Notes: generated by a model from the letters alone, not told the origin. A DNA stretch of 13,690 nucleotides from Thermogutta sp. (GCF_014359955.1 NZ_JACIYL010000026.1:1-13690), one strand, 5' to 3'; counted from the first letter of the stretch, positions 1-7,617 are shown. Program-made: numbers and translations.

Positions 1-960
1 GCCATGGGCCAGCCCCGCCGAATCGAAAGCCACACCTGCCAGCATTCCGATATCCTCAAACCGGCCGGCCCCATCGTTTTTGAGAAGAGAGTTGCCGGGC
101 GGTCCGTCGCTATTGACGAAGATGTCCGTGTCACCGTCGTTATCGTAATCGGCACACACGATTCCCATCCCGCGGCCGCGATGCTTGTTCACCCCGGACT
201 GCTCACTGACGTCGGTGAACGTCCCATCGTGATTGTTATGAAAGAGCATATCAGGAAAGACGGCAAATCGCGAGGGATCAGGGTAGATGCGAAGGCCTTT
301 CCAGTACGCCCGCACGTCCATGTCCGTAGTGAATCGCAGGTAATTGGACACGAACAGGTCGAGCCAGCCGTCGCGGTCGGCATCGAGGAAAGCAACTCCG
401 GCCCCCGCTTTGTCGGGAAAAGCAGCAGCCGTTCGCGTTATTTGGGTAATGTCTAAGAAAGTACCATCTCCGTTATTCCGGTAAAAAACGTTCGGGCCCC
501 AATTGGAAATATAAATATCCTGGTCACCGTCGTTATCGAAGTCGGCGGTGGCCACCGCCAGACCATAGCCGGTGTCTCCCACGCCCGCCTTTTCGGTGAC
601 GTCGAGAAATCGAAAGTGCCCCAGGTTTTTGTAGAGTCTGTTGGTCGGCGGCTTATTCACTGTCATTCCCGGCAGTGCGGACCCATTGAGGAAGTAAATA
701 TCAATAAGTCCGTCGTTATCGTAATCGAAGGTGGCCAGGCCTGAAGCCACAGTTTCGATGATGAAATAGTTACCGGAGCTGCCATCCGTATGAACGAAGT
801 CGATTCCGGATGCGGCCGTTACATCCCGGAAGCGCACTTTGTCCGCTGCGCGTGCGGATGTTGCGAGCAGTGGAAAACCCAGAATCATGCCGATCAAAGC
901 CGTGACCGCACATCGGAGCATCGCGCGACGCCCTGCTGCCTGGCAAAGTCGACCAGTCAT
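1..960 (-). CDS. FG-GAP/VCBS-repeat (CRTAC1-like) secreted protein, 3' end outside window
   Basis: The reading frame is open from ATG at 960 to the window edge (320 codons), so the C-terminus is missing. A signal peptide is visible: basic residues to about 16, a hydrophobic stretch ALIGMILGFPLLATS at about 21-35, then a likely cleavage after ARA near residue 39. Four calcium-binding-like repeats follow, with cores DYDNDGLID (79-87), DFDNDGDQD (140-148), DADRDGWLD (193-201) and DYDNDGDTD (271-279). Phrases such as FYRNNGDGTF and FRDVTAASGI are typical of the CRTAC1/ASPIC-UnbV group, so the protein should be an exported beta-propeller-like protein. Its ligand cannot be read here, and the ASPIC/UnbV domain, if present, lies beyond the edge. 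The frame is also open upstream (ATG at 1032 and 1047) and an internal ATG at 921 would give a compact signal peptide; 960 is a compromise, as none has a convincing ribosome binding site. It follows the DUF1559 gene by 116 bp with no promoter or terminator seen between them. Confidence 0.85.
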   Translation of the reverse strand, partial: MTGRLCQAAGRRAMLRCAVTALIGMILGFPLLATSARAADKVRFRDVTAASGIDFVHTDGSSGNYFIIETVASGLATFDYDNDGLIDIYFLNGSALPGMTVNKPPTNRLYKNLGHFRFLDVTEKAGVGDTGYGLAVATADFDNDGDQDIYISNWGPNVFYRNNGDGTFLDITQITRTAAAFPDKAGAGVAFLDADRDGWLDLFVSNYLRFTTDMDVRAYWKGLRIYPDPSRFAVFPDMLFHNNHDGTFTDVSEQSGVNKHRGRGMGIVCADYDNDGDTDIFVNSDGPPGNSLLKNDGAGRFEDIGMLAGVAFDSAGLAHG

Positions 961-1076
961 TCCCTGCGAACAACGAGCCACGGAAGCGCAACAGAATAGG
1001 GACGCTATCGAGCGCGGACAGCGTCCCCTCATGGTATCTCGATACATTTCCGCGAGCGGGCTAAACGAATACCACT

Positions 1077-2177
1077 TCAGAATCCACTGACGCTCTCACT
1101 TCCAGCCCGGCTGCCCAAGGCGCCCCATACACCATACGGGCTTGGCCCACCGGTTGGTTCTGGCCGCGTCAAATCGCCCGTGTTGATCGTGTCGCTAATG
1201 AACCGGACGGAACCATCGGCCAGCAAAGCATTGACGCCACCCGGGTGATAGCTGTCCGGTGGCATCACGTGGTCAGACCCCCACTCCGACCAGTATCCCT
1301 TACAGCCGATGGAATTGGGCGGCAGAACGGTGTTGAAGCCCGTCACGCAGCTTGTGCCCCACGCCCAGTGGACACCGCGGAGCTCGCCGATTTGGGGGGC
1401 ATTCACGATCGTGTTGTTGGGGCCTTTATAAGCCAGGCACTGGGACGGATTTTGCCGCAAATTCCCGTCACCCACGTTCTCCACATAATTTCCGTGGGTG
1501 ACCGGATCATCACTCCGCTTGGAGACTACCACTTCACTGGCGGCGAGAGTGTTGCTGGTACCGTCCAAAATATCGGAGAAGCTGAGGAAGCTATCCGCAC
1601 CAAATATTCCTCGCGGATTGCGGCGGCCTCGCCAGTCCACGCTGATATCGTCACCCCAGCAGAAGACGTAATTATTGTCACCCTGCCACCAGTACGGACG
1701 ACCGTCATCTTGCAATTTCCCGGCACCACCGTCAGACGGACATAGGATAGAGGGGATCTGCACGTGATGGGGCTGGAAGTTCCAACCGTACCAGGGCACG
1801 GGCCCCCAGGCAGGATACGGCGGGTTTGCCTGCGGCGAGGAAAACTGTTGATACAATGATGTTTGCTCCAAGTACGGCAGGAGCATGACGAAAGCACTTA
1901 ATCCACCCCGAGTTGATGTTGCCTCATTCCCATTGTCAGTTCCCTGACCAAGGCTGGGAAACTTCTTGTGCGAGTCGTGGTAGTTGTGAAGAGCCAAACC
2001 AATTTGTTTGAGATTGTTGGTGCATTGACTACGTCGGGCCGCTTCACGGGCCGCCTGGACAGCCGGGAGCAACAGAGCGATCAAAATGCCAATGATGGCG
2101 ATGACCACGAGCAGCTCCACAAGAGTGAACGCTGACACAGGCCAGCGTATGCGACGAGAACATTTTACCTTTTTCAC
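1077..2177 (-). CDS. DUF1559 domain-containing protein with prepilin-like N-terminus
   Basis: This is a 366-aa member of the planctomycete DUF1559 family. After a short basic leader it has the prepilin cleavage/methylation signature [17 protein letters not shown], then the family hallmark [28 protein letters not shown] and a C-terminal [17 protein letters not shown] block. These proteins are thought to be membrane- or surface-associated pseudopilin-like proteins; individual functions are mostly unknown. I chose GTG at 2177 because AGGAGG lies at 2184-2189 with a 6-nt spacer, a much better start than the in-frame ATG at 2222, which only adds 15 residues before VKKVK. The residue before Phe at the presumed peptidase cleavage site is Ala rather than the usual Gly. 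A strong promoter with an inverted repeat lies upstream (2279-2306). The lipoprotein gene is 177 bp upstream on the same strand and the FG-GAP gene lies downstream. Length is typical for the family. Confidence 0.95.
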   Translation of the reverse strand: MKKVKCSRRIRWPVSAFTLVELLVVIAIIGILIALLLPAVQAAREAARRSQCTNNLKQIGLALHNYHDSHKKFPSLGQGTDNGNEATSTRGGLSAFVMLLPYLEQTSLYQQFSSPQANPPYPAWGPVPWYGWNFQPHHVQIPSILCPSDGGAGKLQDDGRPYWWQGDNNYVFCWGDDISVDWRGRRNPRGIFGADSFLSFSDILDGTSNTLAASEVVVSKRSDDPVTHGNYVENVGDGNLRQNPSQCLAYKGPNNTIVNAPQIGELRGVHWAWGTSCVTGFNTVLPPNSIGCKGYWSEWGSDHVMPPDSYHPGGVNALLADGSVRFISDTINTGDLTRPEPTGGPSPYGVWGALGSRAGSESVSGF

Positions 2178-2182
2178 GGGCC

Positions 2183-2190
2183 ACCTCCTC
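2183..2190 (-). promoter_or_regulatory. ribosome binding site deciding the GTG start of the DUF1559 gene
   Basis: On the minus strand GAGGAGGT precedes GTG at 2177 with about 6 nt between AGGAGG and the start codon. This is a near-perfect anti-16S match, while the in-frame ATG at 2222 has none at a suitable distance. Confidence 0.8.
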
Positions 2191-2278
2191 GCGATAGCTA
2201 AAACCGCAGGACACGACAACATAAGCAGGAAACCCCAGTTCCATATCGACGAGCTGGCCCCCCCTTATCACCCAATTT

Positions 2279-2306
2279 ATCATACTTCGCGCAAAACCAG
2301 TGTCAA
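2279..2306 (-). promoter_or_regulatory. sigma70-type promoter for the DUF1559 gene
   Basis: The minus strand reads TTGACA (2306-2301), a 16-nt spacer, then TATGAT (2284-2279). This is a consensus -35 and a 5/6 -10. Transcription would begin near 2272, giving a leader of about 95 nt before the GTG start at 2177. The surrounding 2270-2350 is clearly AT-rich against a GC-rich background. The -35 box sits between the arms of a perfect inverted repeat (listed separately). Confidence 0.75.
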
Positions 2307-2318
2307 GTTTTTTGCGCG
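2288..2318. promoter_or_regulatory. 9-bp inverted repeat around the -35 box, candidate operator
   Basis: CGCGCAAAA (2288-2296) and TTTTGCGCG (2310-2318) are exact reverse complements separated by 13 nt, and the -35 hexamer lies in that spacer. One arm falls in the -35/-10 spacer and the other just upstream of -35, the usual geometry for a repressor site blocking polymerase. No T-tract follows on either strand, so a terminator is unlikely. No regulator gene is in the window; the binding protein is unknown. Confidence 0.5.
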
Positions 2319-2354
2319 GATCAAATTAGATATTATTTTCATTCTCGTTCCGAA

Positions 2355-2852
2355 TTACTGAGATTTAAGGTCGAACGTGAACTCGTTTTTCGCGCCCCGT
2401 TTGACCGTTGCCGTTAGGCCGGAAGTCGCCGGCGAGGTATACTTCTTGGGAATGGCAGAGCCTCCCTCTGCCCCGGCTTTTGCCTTGGCCTGTTCGCGGA
2501 TTTGCGCCATTTGTTCGGGCGTCAAAGCCCCCCCTCGCGCCCGGGGGTCTTCTACGGGACCTCCCGTCGCCACCGGTTTTGTGATGGCCACGCCGTATTC
2601 GCCGGGCACAGCCCCGTCCCCAGCGCGGATTGTGGTCAAAACGAATTCACCGTTTTCGTTCGTCATCCCGGCCGCGGTGCGGCCTTCCGGCGTTTTTGGC
2701 GAAAACGTCACGGTGGCACCGGGAAGCGGTGCGCCATCAAGGGTGACGCGGCCCTTAACGGGAACCGTATTGAGACTCGATCCCCCTTTCGAGCACCCAG
2801 TCAAAAACACCGCCACCCCCAAAAGCACCCACGCGAACCTTCCACCGCTCAT
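2355..2852 (-). CDS. small lipoprotein with carboxypeptidase-regulatory-like (transthyretin-type) domain
   Basis: A 165-aa protein beginning MSGGRFAWVLLGVAVFLTGC. It has a hydrophobic h-region and the lipobox LTGC, with Cys20 as the expected lipidated residue. The mature part carries a beta-sandwich repeat of the carboxypeptidase-regulatory type (VPVKGRVTLDGAPLPGATVTF at about 31-51, then an NENGEFVLTTI segment and GEYGVAITKP). A charged, Ala-rich segment near 108-130 precedes a final beta-rich stretch ending FTFDLKSQ. Such short lipoproteins are frequent in planctomycetes and often sit beside DUF1559 genes, as here; a role in the envelope or extracellular matrix is inference. The start is set by GGGAGGTG 4 nt before ATG at 2852. 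The frame is open upstream to 2978, but that part reads as non-signal sequence and lacks such a site. It has its own promoter (3032-3060) and no obvious terminator before the DUF1559 promoter. Confidence 0.88.
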   Translation of the reverse strand: MSGGRFAWVLLGVAVFLTGCSKGGSSLNTVPVKGRVTLDGAPLPGATVTFSPKTPEGRTAAGMTNENGEFVLTTIRAGDGAVPGEYGVAITKPVATGGPVEDPRARGGALTPEQMAQIREQAKAKAGAEGGSAIPKKYTSPATSGLTATVKRGAKNEFTFDLKSQ

Positions 2853-2931
2853 GTAACACCTCCCATGAATCCCATCGCGAATTTCGATTCCAGCCACTCT
2901 CGGACGCGCAGCGCCCGAACCCACACCCAGC

Positions 2932-2954
2932 CCCAGCTTCTGCCCGAAGCTGGG
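2932..2954. repeat. 9-bp hairpin in the leader of the lipoprotein gene
   Basis: CCCAGCTTC (2932-2940) and GAAGCTGGG (2946-2954) are perfect reverse complements with a 5-nt loop. The hairpin falls between the lipoprotein promoter and its start codon, in a transcribed leader of about 170 nt. No T-tract follows on the minus strand, so a simple terminator is unlikely. It could affect mRNA stability or translation; no riboswitch class is recognised. Confidence 0.4.
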
Positions 2955-3031
2955 CCTACCCGCAGCCCCCTCTCCCAAGAGACGGAATGGTTGTCCCTGC
3001 CCAGTACCAGCAAATCCCCAAAACCAGCCGC

Positions 3032-3060
3032 ATTCTAGGACGGAAAATCGGTATTGTCAA
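3032..3060 (-). promoter_or_regulatory. sigma70-type promoter for the lipoprotein gene
   Basis: On the minus strand TTGACA (3060-3055), a 17-nt spacer and TAGAAT (3037-3032) form a near-consensus promoter. Transcription would start near 3025. It lies immediately after the intrinsic terminator of the upstream protease gene. The rest of the 321-bp gene-free stretch 2853-3173 holds the terminator and the leader hairpin; I see no other feature in it. Confidence 0.75.
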
Positions 3061-3073
3061 CAAAATAGACGAT

Positions 3074-3093
3074 AAAAAATCGCCTTTGCGATT
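3074..3093 (-). terminator. intrinsic terminator after the HtrA-like gene
   Basis: The minus strand forms AATCGC, loop AAAG, GCGATT, running directly into a tract of six T (plus-strand A at 3074-3079). The stem is short (6 bp, three G-C pairs) but the T-tract is good. It lies 80 bp after the protease stop and 14 bp before the next promoter. Confidence 0.55.
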
Positions 3094-3173
3094 GGCCGGA
3101 TTGACGTCGGGAAGCTCCCTGCGCTCCTCGCGGTTCCGGCGAGTGGGGTTGATTCTGTTTCCTCGACGGATCT

Positions 3174-4412
3174 TCACAACGGCCGCTGGCCGACGAGTAC
3201 GCGCAAGGTTTGGGGCTGATCCTGCCGATAAATTTCCATGGGAACCTCGCTGCCCACCGGCGTTTTGGCTACCATCACCCCCAGAGCCGACGAATCCTCC
3301 ACCACCTGACCGTTCCAGGTGCGGATGACGTCCCCCGGCCGAAGGCCCGCCTTTTCCGCCGGTGATCCCGGCAGTACAGAAAGCACCACCACGCCCCGGC
3401 TGTCGGGAATCTTTCGGCTGCGGGCCTCTTCTTCGTCGAGATCCGCCATCTGGACTCCCAGCCAGCCGTGGCGACTGCGCCCTTCCCGCCGGATCTGTTC
3501 GTACGCCTGTCGGGCAACCCGACTGGGGATGGCAAAACTGATTCCGCGATAGGCCTCCCCATAGATGGCTGAATTGATGCCCACAATCTCCCCGCGGACA
3601 TTGACTAGCGGTCCGCCGCTGTTGCCAGGGTTCATGGCGGCGTCCGTTTGCAGCAGTTCCTGAAACCCACCCGCATTGCTTTGGGCCCGGCGCTCTTTGG
3701 CGCTGATGATACCGGCCGTCACGGTCCGCGTCAGACCGTACGGATTGCCGATGGCGAGCACCGTATCACCGACCTCGAGCTGATCACTGTCGCCCCAGGG
3801 AACGGCGGTCAGGCCACTGCCTGGAATCTTCAGCACGGCCAGATCGTTGAGCGGATCACTTCCCACCAGCTGGACGCTTTTAATCGTGCGGCCATCCGCC
3901 AGCCGGACCACGATATCCCGGGCCTGTTCGACCACGTGGAGACTCGTGACGATATATCCTTCCTCATCCACGATGACCCCCGAACCGACGCTCTCTTCCC
4001 GAATTCTGGGGGCTGGACCCGGCAACGACCGTCCCGGTCGGTCCAGGGCCATTTCCCCTCGGGAGGCCTCGACGCCCACCACGCCCGGAAACACGCTTTT
4101 AACGACCCACCGAAAACGCTCTTCCCATTGGGGAAGTCGGGCCAGTTGATCCCGGGCCACAAGGGCCTCTGCCCGTAACCGACCCCGAGTCACCGCAAAC
4201 GACAGTTCTTCCACCAAATAGGGGACTGAAAACAGAAGTCCAAAAAACACCACGAGCCAAAACAGTCCCCGCAGCACTGTGCCCCAGGGAATTCCGTCAT
4301 CCGAAGAGATTTGGGCCATCTCAGGCGGGGGAGACATCCGCACTTCAGGTTCCGCTTCCGATTCAGAAACGACGCCCGCCTGCGATGCGGTGTAATTCGG
4401 ATCGGGATTCAT
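3174..4412 (-). CDS. membrane-anchored HtrA/DegS-like serine protease with one PDZ domain
   Basis: A 412-aa trypsin-like protease of the HtrA (S1C) family. Residues 1-46 are a polar, acidic leader; 47-64 (VLRGLFWLVVFFGLLFSV region) is one transmembrane helix, so the catalytic part should face the periplasm. The protease domain has GSGVIVDEEGYIVTSLHVV with catalytic His159, SDPLNDLAVLKI with Asp190, and MNPGNSGGPLV with Ser265. A single PDZ domain covers about 317-410 (GWLGVQM, then GSPAEKAGLRPGDVI). One PDZ plus an N-terminal anchor resembles DegS/HhoA-type proteins more than two-PDZ DegP. The expected role is periplasmic quality control or regulated proteolysis. The residue before the His motif is Ser (TSLHV) where TNxHV is common, and the triad is intact. 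The ATG at 4412 has a G-rich stretch (GGGGGT) about 9 nt upstream. It is divergent from the isomerase-like gene and ends at its own terminator. Confidence 0.93.
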   Translation of the reverse strand: MNPDPNYTASQAGVVSESEAEPEVRMSPPPEMAQISSDDGIPWGTVLRGLFWLVVFFGLLFSVPYLVEELSFAVTRGRLRAEALVARDQLARLPQWEERFRWVVKSVFPGVVGVEASRGEMALDRPGRSLPGPAPRIREESVGSGVIVDEEGYIVTSLHVVEQARDIVVRLADGRTIKSVQLVGSDPLNDLAVLKIPGSGLTAVPWGDSDQLEVGDTVLAIGNPYGLTRTVTAGIISAKERRAQSNAGGFQELLQTDAAMNPGNSGGPLVNVRGEIVGINSAIYGEAYRGISFAIPSRVARQAYEQIRREGRSRHGWLGVQMADLDEEEARSRKIPDSRGVVVLSVLPGSPAEKAGLRPGDVIRTWNGQVVEDSSALGVMVAKTPVGSEVPMEIYRQDQPQTLRVLVGQRPL

Positions 4413-4561
4413 CCCAAGCGCACCCCCGTCAGGAAAGCGTTATTTGCACGCCTCTGATAAGGCCATCCGTCAGTTGGTGTTCTCGCAACAGGTTCCCACG
4501 AACCGTGCGCCCACCATGCAGACCACGATACCAACCACCCCTTGTTATTTTACCAGCCGAT

Positions 4562-4579
4562 GCGAGCGGGAAAGCTCGC
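4562..4579. repeat. 6-bp inverted repeat between divergent genes
   Basis: GCGAGC (4562-4567) and GCTCGC (4574-4579), loop GGGAAA, lie in the 276-bp region between the divergent protease and isomerase-like genes, just upstream of the plus-strand -35 box. It could be a regulator site, but a 6-bp G/C-rich dyad can arise by chance. Confidence 0.25.
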
Positions 4580-4586
4580 CGCGCGC

Positions 4587-4615
4587 TTGACAACGCCGAT
4601 TGCCCCTGGCATATT
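4587..4615 (+). promoter_or_regulatory. possible promoter for the isomerase-like gene
   Basis: TTGACA at 4587-4592, 17-nt spacer, CATATT at 4610-4615 (4/6 to TATAAT). The -35 is perfect and the -10 is moderate. The predicted start near 4622 leaves a leader of about 67 nt before ATG at 4689. On the opposite strand TAAAAT near 4547-4552 could be a -10 for the protease gene, but no -35 is convincing. Confidence 0.5.
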
Positions 4616-4688
4616 GCCAGCGGGACGGGATCTTTAGTTTGGGAAACGGGTTGCACTTTCGGGAACCGAAAGAACGGGAGGGACTGCC

Positions 4689-6119
4689 ATGATCCGCGGA
4701 TTGGACCGACGTGGTTTTTTGGAATTGACGGTTTTAGGGGCCACTTCACTCGGGTTAGGACGCTGGGGCTGGGCCTGGCAGGCGTCCCCGTCAAAGCTGA
4801 TCAGCCCAGGCTGCCGTCGCTCCAAAGTCAAGGTGGCCCGGCTGTATCTGGCGGGAAGCGGTCTTTGGCCTCATCCCAAGCTGGATGTTCAGGCCGAGCG
4901 GCAAAGCTACGAGCAGGCATTCCAAGAGATGGCGGACCAGTTCGCCGACGTCGATTTCTTCGTCGATGAACTCATCACCGATCCACGGCAGATCGCGGCG
5001 CTTGCTGATCAGCTCGCCCAGGCCGACGGCATCCTGGCAATCCATCTCAAAATGGGCGTGGGCGGAATGCTGACGGAAATTCTCAAGACCGGTCGGCCCA
5101 CGATGTTCTTCGCGGTGCCCTTTTCCGGGCATGAATGGGCTGGCTTCGGAACGATGCTCCGGCAGGAGCCACTGCCGCTTTTCGACGCCATCCTCAGTGA
5201 CGACAAACGGGACCTGGCCGCCGCCGTGCGTCCCATTCGAGCGCTGCACCATCTCCGGGAAGCGAAGATCATCAATGTCACTCTCCGCCAGCCCGGTGAA
5301 TTCCATCAGGCCGTCAAAGAGAAGTTCGGCACCGAAATCAAGCACATCGGACTGGAACCCGTCGTAGCGGCCTATGAGAAGGTAAGCGATCAGGAGGCCG
5401 AAGCGGAAGCGCAGCGCTGGATCGAAGGGGCAAAGCAGGTGGTCGAGCCGACCCGTGAAGAAATTGTCCGGGCGTGCAAGCTCGCGCTGGCCTTTGAAAG
5501 GCTTCTCGATGAAGAAGACGCCACGGTGCTCACCGTGGATTGCTACGGCACGATGTGGGACCGCACGATCAAGCTGCCGGCTTATCCCTGTTTGGGCTTC
5601 TCGCGGCTCAACAGCATCGGCCTGGGAGGGATTTGCGAAAGCGACCTCCGCTGCGCCATGACGCACATCATCTTCCAGGGGCTGGCCGGCAAGCCCGGTT
5701 TCATCAGCGATCCCACCGTGGATCAATCGACGAACACCATCATCCTCGCCCACTGCATGGGAACGGTGAAAATGCACGGTCCCAACACGCCCACCATGCC
5801 CTACAAAATCCGATGTGTGTTGGAGCGTCAGGAAGGCGTCGTACCGCAGGTGTTTATGCCGGTGGGGCAGCGGGCGACTCAGGCCCTGTTTGTCGATCCC
5901 AACACGCTCCTTTATTTCACAGGCGAGATCGTGGCGGCCCCGGACATCGAACGCGGGTGCCGCACCAAGATTACGGTCAAGGTGGATGGAGATGTGGAAA
6001 AGCTCTGGCGGAACTGGACGGCTGGTCTCCACCGTTCCACATGCCTGGGCGACATCACCAAAGACCTCGAACGCTTTGCTCGGCTTGCCCGGATGAAGCT
6101 CATCAACGAACTGGCGTAG
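4689..6119 (+). CDS. L-fucose isomerase-like protein with twin-arginine signal
   Basis: A 476-aa protein with the fold signature of the L-fucose/L-arabinose isomerase superfamily. The N-terminus MIRGLDRRGFLELTVLGATSLG matches a Tat signal (DRRGFLE, then a mild hydrophobic stretch), suggesting folded export. The N-terminal domain runs to about 180 (VKVARLYLAGSG; GRPTMFFAVPFSGHEW). The C-terminal half has candidate metal/active-site residues Glu317 and Asp319 in CESDLRCAM, Asp341 in FISDPTVD, and His355 in AHCMGTVKM, the arrangement seen in fucose isomerase-type ketol isomerases; the exact catalytic set needs an alignment. The substrate is not readable: this group includes many uncharacterised homologues in planctomycetes. 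GGGAGG 7 nt upstream of ATG at 4689 fixes the start. The next gene converges with only 23 bp between stop codons, so it is probably monocistronic. A signal-bearing version of a normally cytoplasmic enzyme is the odd point. Confidence 0.85.
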   Translation: MIRGLDRRGFLELTVLGATSLGLGRWGWAWQASPSKLISPGCRRSKVKVARLYLAGSGLWPHPKLDVQAERQSYEQAFQEMADQFADVDFFVDELITDPRQIAALADQLAQADGILAIHLKMGVGGMLTEILKTGRPTMFFAVPFSGHEWAGFGTMLRQEPLPLFDAILSDDKRDLAAAVRPIRALHHLREAKIINVTLRQPGEFHQAVKEKFGTEIKHIGLEPVVAAYEKVSDQEAEAEAQRWIEGAKQVVEPTREEIVRACKLALAFERLLDEEDATVLTVDCYGTMWDRTIKLPAYPCLGFSRLNSIGLGGICESDLRCAMTHIIFQGLAGKPGFISDPTVDQSTNTIILAHCMGTVKMHGPNTPTMPYKIRCVLERQEGVVPQVFMPVGQRATQALFVDPNTLLYFTGEIVAAPDIERGCRTKITVKVDGDVEKLWRNWTAGLHRSTCLGDITKDLERFARLARMKLINELA

Positions 6120-6142
6120 AGGGGCGAAGCATTTTGGGGAGG

Positions 6143-6994
6143 TTAAACGAACTCGGGCTGGAACAAGCGGGAAAAATCTCCGCTGTCGTAGAGAGGACCA
6201 GAGGCGTCCTGAATGAGCACGAACCCCGGCGGCTGGGTACGGTGGAGATGGTTCCAGCCGAACACTTCCCCTCCGTGTTTGATGGCCATTTCGCGAAAGT
6301 GGTAGCGAAGCTCCCAGCAAAACGGCGAGGCGCCTTCATCGAAACTTCCCCGAAAAAGCTTGTTCGCATCGGCGCCGAGGAAGAGGAGCGTACCTGCGGC
6401 CGCCCCGAGGAACGTATCGCTGTTCACCGTTCCCTGGAGTTCGCGGATCGCCTGCCAGGGTGGTCCCACCACCTGGCGCCAGATGAGCCAGTGATCGGTG
6501 TAGGGAACGAGGTGCGAAAGCGGCAGTTCGGGGGGAAGCGGCGTTTGGGGGTCGTCTTCGGCGACGAATCCGCTGGCCAATAGCGGCCGCTCCAGAAAGC
6601 CGTGTTCCATCCGGTAGCTGAGTTGGGTTTCATTCGGGGCCACCGGTCCATCGGAACGGTCCTCCGGGGGCACGCTGCGGTATTCGACCACCGCCCGGGC
6701 AAACGATCCGGCGTAACTGGCCAGATCCTTCAGCAGATCCGTGCCCGCCGCTTCGTCGGAGAGCAGGCTTTCCGGGTCGGCCGGGGAAAAGGCAATCGAG
6801 ACGGCGAATACGCCTTCCCGGCCGGGGTATCGAACCCACGGCTGCCCGCCGTGAACCGCGGCATCGCCGAGGATCTCCGCGGCGAAGGCATGCCGCTCTT
6901 CCCAGGGAATGAGAAATGTGCGGCGAGCCGTGAATCCCTCGAGGGTGTAACGCTCCTCGGGGGAGCCTGCCAGTTCGCGAAAAATCACCGCCAT
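6143..6994 (-). CDS. last gene of virion cassette, conserved-looking structural protein of unknown role
   Basis: A 283-aa protein I cannot assign to a named family. It is soluble, without signal or membrane segment. The N-terminal part (TLEGFTARRTFLIPWEERHAF) and a C-terminal block resemble short motifs I associate with phage structural-module proteins: AIRELQGTVNSDTFLG, AAGTLLFLGADANKLF, WELRYHFREMAIKHGG and a final YDSGDFSRLFQPEFV. This is pattern memory, not a search result. The start ATG at 6994 follows GAGGACC with a 5-nt gap; the open frame extends upstream to 7123 but overlaps the preceding gene. It lies 32 bp after the 170-aa protein and is the last gene of the cassette, meeting the isomerase-like gene tail to tail. 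From position alone it could be a tail or adaptor component. Confidence 0.7.
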   Translation of the reverse strand: MAVIFRELAGSPEERYTLEGFTARRTFLIPWEERHAFAAEILGDAAVHGGQPWVRYPGREGVFAVSIAFSPADPESLLSDEAAGTDLLKDLASYAGSFARAVVEYRSVPPEDRSDGPVAPNETQLSYRMEHGFLERPLLASGFVAEDDPQTPLPPELPLSHLVPYTDHWLIWRQVVGPPWQAIRELQGTVNSDTFLGAAAGTLLFLGADANKLFRGSFDEGASPFCWELRYHFREMAIKHGGEVFGWNHLHRTQPPGFVLIQDASGPLYDSGDFSRLFQPEFV

Positions 6995-7026
6995 AAAAAG
7001 GTCCTCGTGGTTTCCACGTTGCAATG

Positions 7027-7539
7027 TCAGCCGGCTTTCACTCCGACGAGAATGAGATCGTAGGTCACGGTCCCTGATTCCGCAGCCAGCTTGAGGTTTT
7101 TGGCTGAGGCGCTCACCGACCAACCGGCATTCGGGTGGACCACCAGCAGGACACCTCCGGGGACAACACGAATCGTCTGCGTGACGGAGGAAAAAGGTCC
7201 CGGCCAGGAGTTAGTGCTGGCCCCGCCGATAATGAGATTGCCAGCGCTTTCCTTACGGTTGATCACGTAGAGGGCCTTCACGCTTGCAAAGGCCTGATTC
7301 ACCGATGCATTGAACAGCGTCCGTGAAAGGGCTGTCAGATCCCATTCGTTGCTGGCCCCGCTGGCCAGCGTTTTGCCAAGGACGTACCACACGGCGTTGG
7401 CCTGGCCTTCGTCCGTGCCTTCCTGAAGCGAAATTCGCCACAGCCACTGATTGCTGTCGATGACGGCCGAGCGGTCCTGCTCGTCCCGCCAGGTCCAGCC
7501 CACTTTCGACTCCAGAGAACTGCGAAAGATCGTTGTCAT
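7027..7539 (-). CDS. beta-rich virion protein of unknown role (tail-tube position)
   Basis: A 170-aa protein, MTTIFRSSLESKVGWTW onward, of alternating hydrophobic character suggesting mainly beta strands. Segments such as FASVKALYVINRKESAGNLI, VPGGVLLVVHP, GWSVSASAKNLKLAAESG and the ending VTYDLILVG look like a repeat-free beta-sandwich of a type common in virion proteins. No family is assigned. ATG at 7539 sits 7 nt after GAGGAG; a TTG at 7542 is in frame just before it and less likely. In standard head-to-tail order the gene after the DUF3168-like tail terminator encodes the tail tube, so that role is possible but rests on position only. A 78-bp spacer without visible features separates it from the previous gene. 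Confidence 0.7.
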   Translation of the reverse strand: MTTIFRSSLESKVGWTWRDEQDRSAVIDSNQWLWRISLQEGTDEGQANAVWYVLGKTLASGASNEWDLTALSRTLFNASVNQAFASVKALYVINRKESAGNLIIGGASTNSWPGPFSSVTQTIRVVPGGVLLVVHPNAGWSVSASAKNLKLAAESGTVTYDLILVGVKAG

Positions 7540-7617
7540 CAATCGGCTCCTCGGGTATCACTTGACTGAGCATCACGGCGGCACAGGCTCGGAGGTGTCT
7601 GGCCGCCAGTCGGATCG

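Noticed and set aside
1245..1745. 166-codon plus-strand frame
   Set aside because: Antisense to the clearly identified DUF1559 gene, without motif or ribosome site.
2288..2318. Inverted repeat read as a terminator of the lipoprotein gene
   Set aside because: No T-tract follows on either strand and the dyad overlaps a strong promoter, so an operator is the better reading.
4791..6320. 509-codon open frame on the minus strand
   Set aside because: It is antisense to the isomerase-like gene, whose protein motifs are clear, and it has no ribosome site or recognisable motif.
5540..6583. 347-codon plus-strand frame crossing the isomerase-like gene end
   Set aside because: It is a shifted frame of the isomerase-like gene continuing antisense to the 283-aa gene; there is no start signal and the composition is shadow-like.
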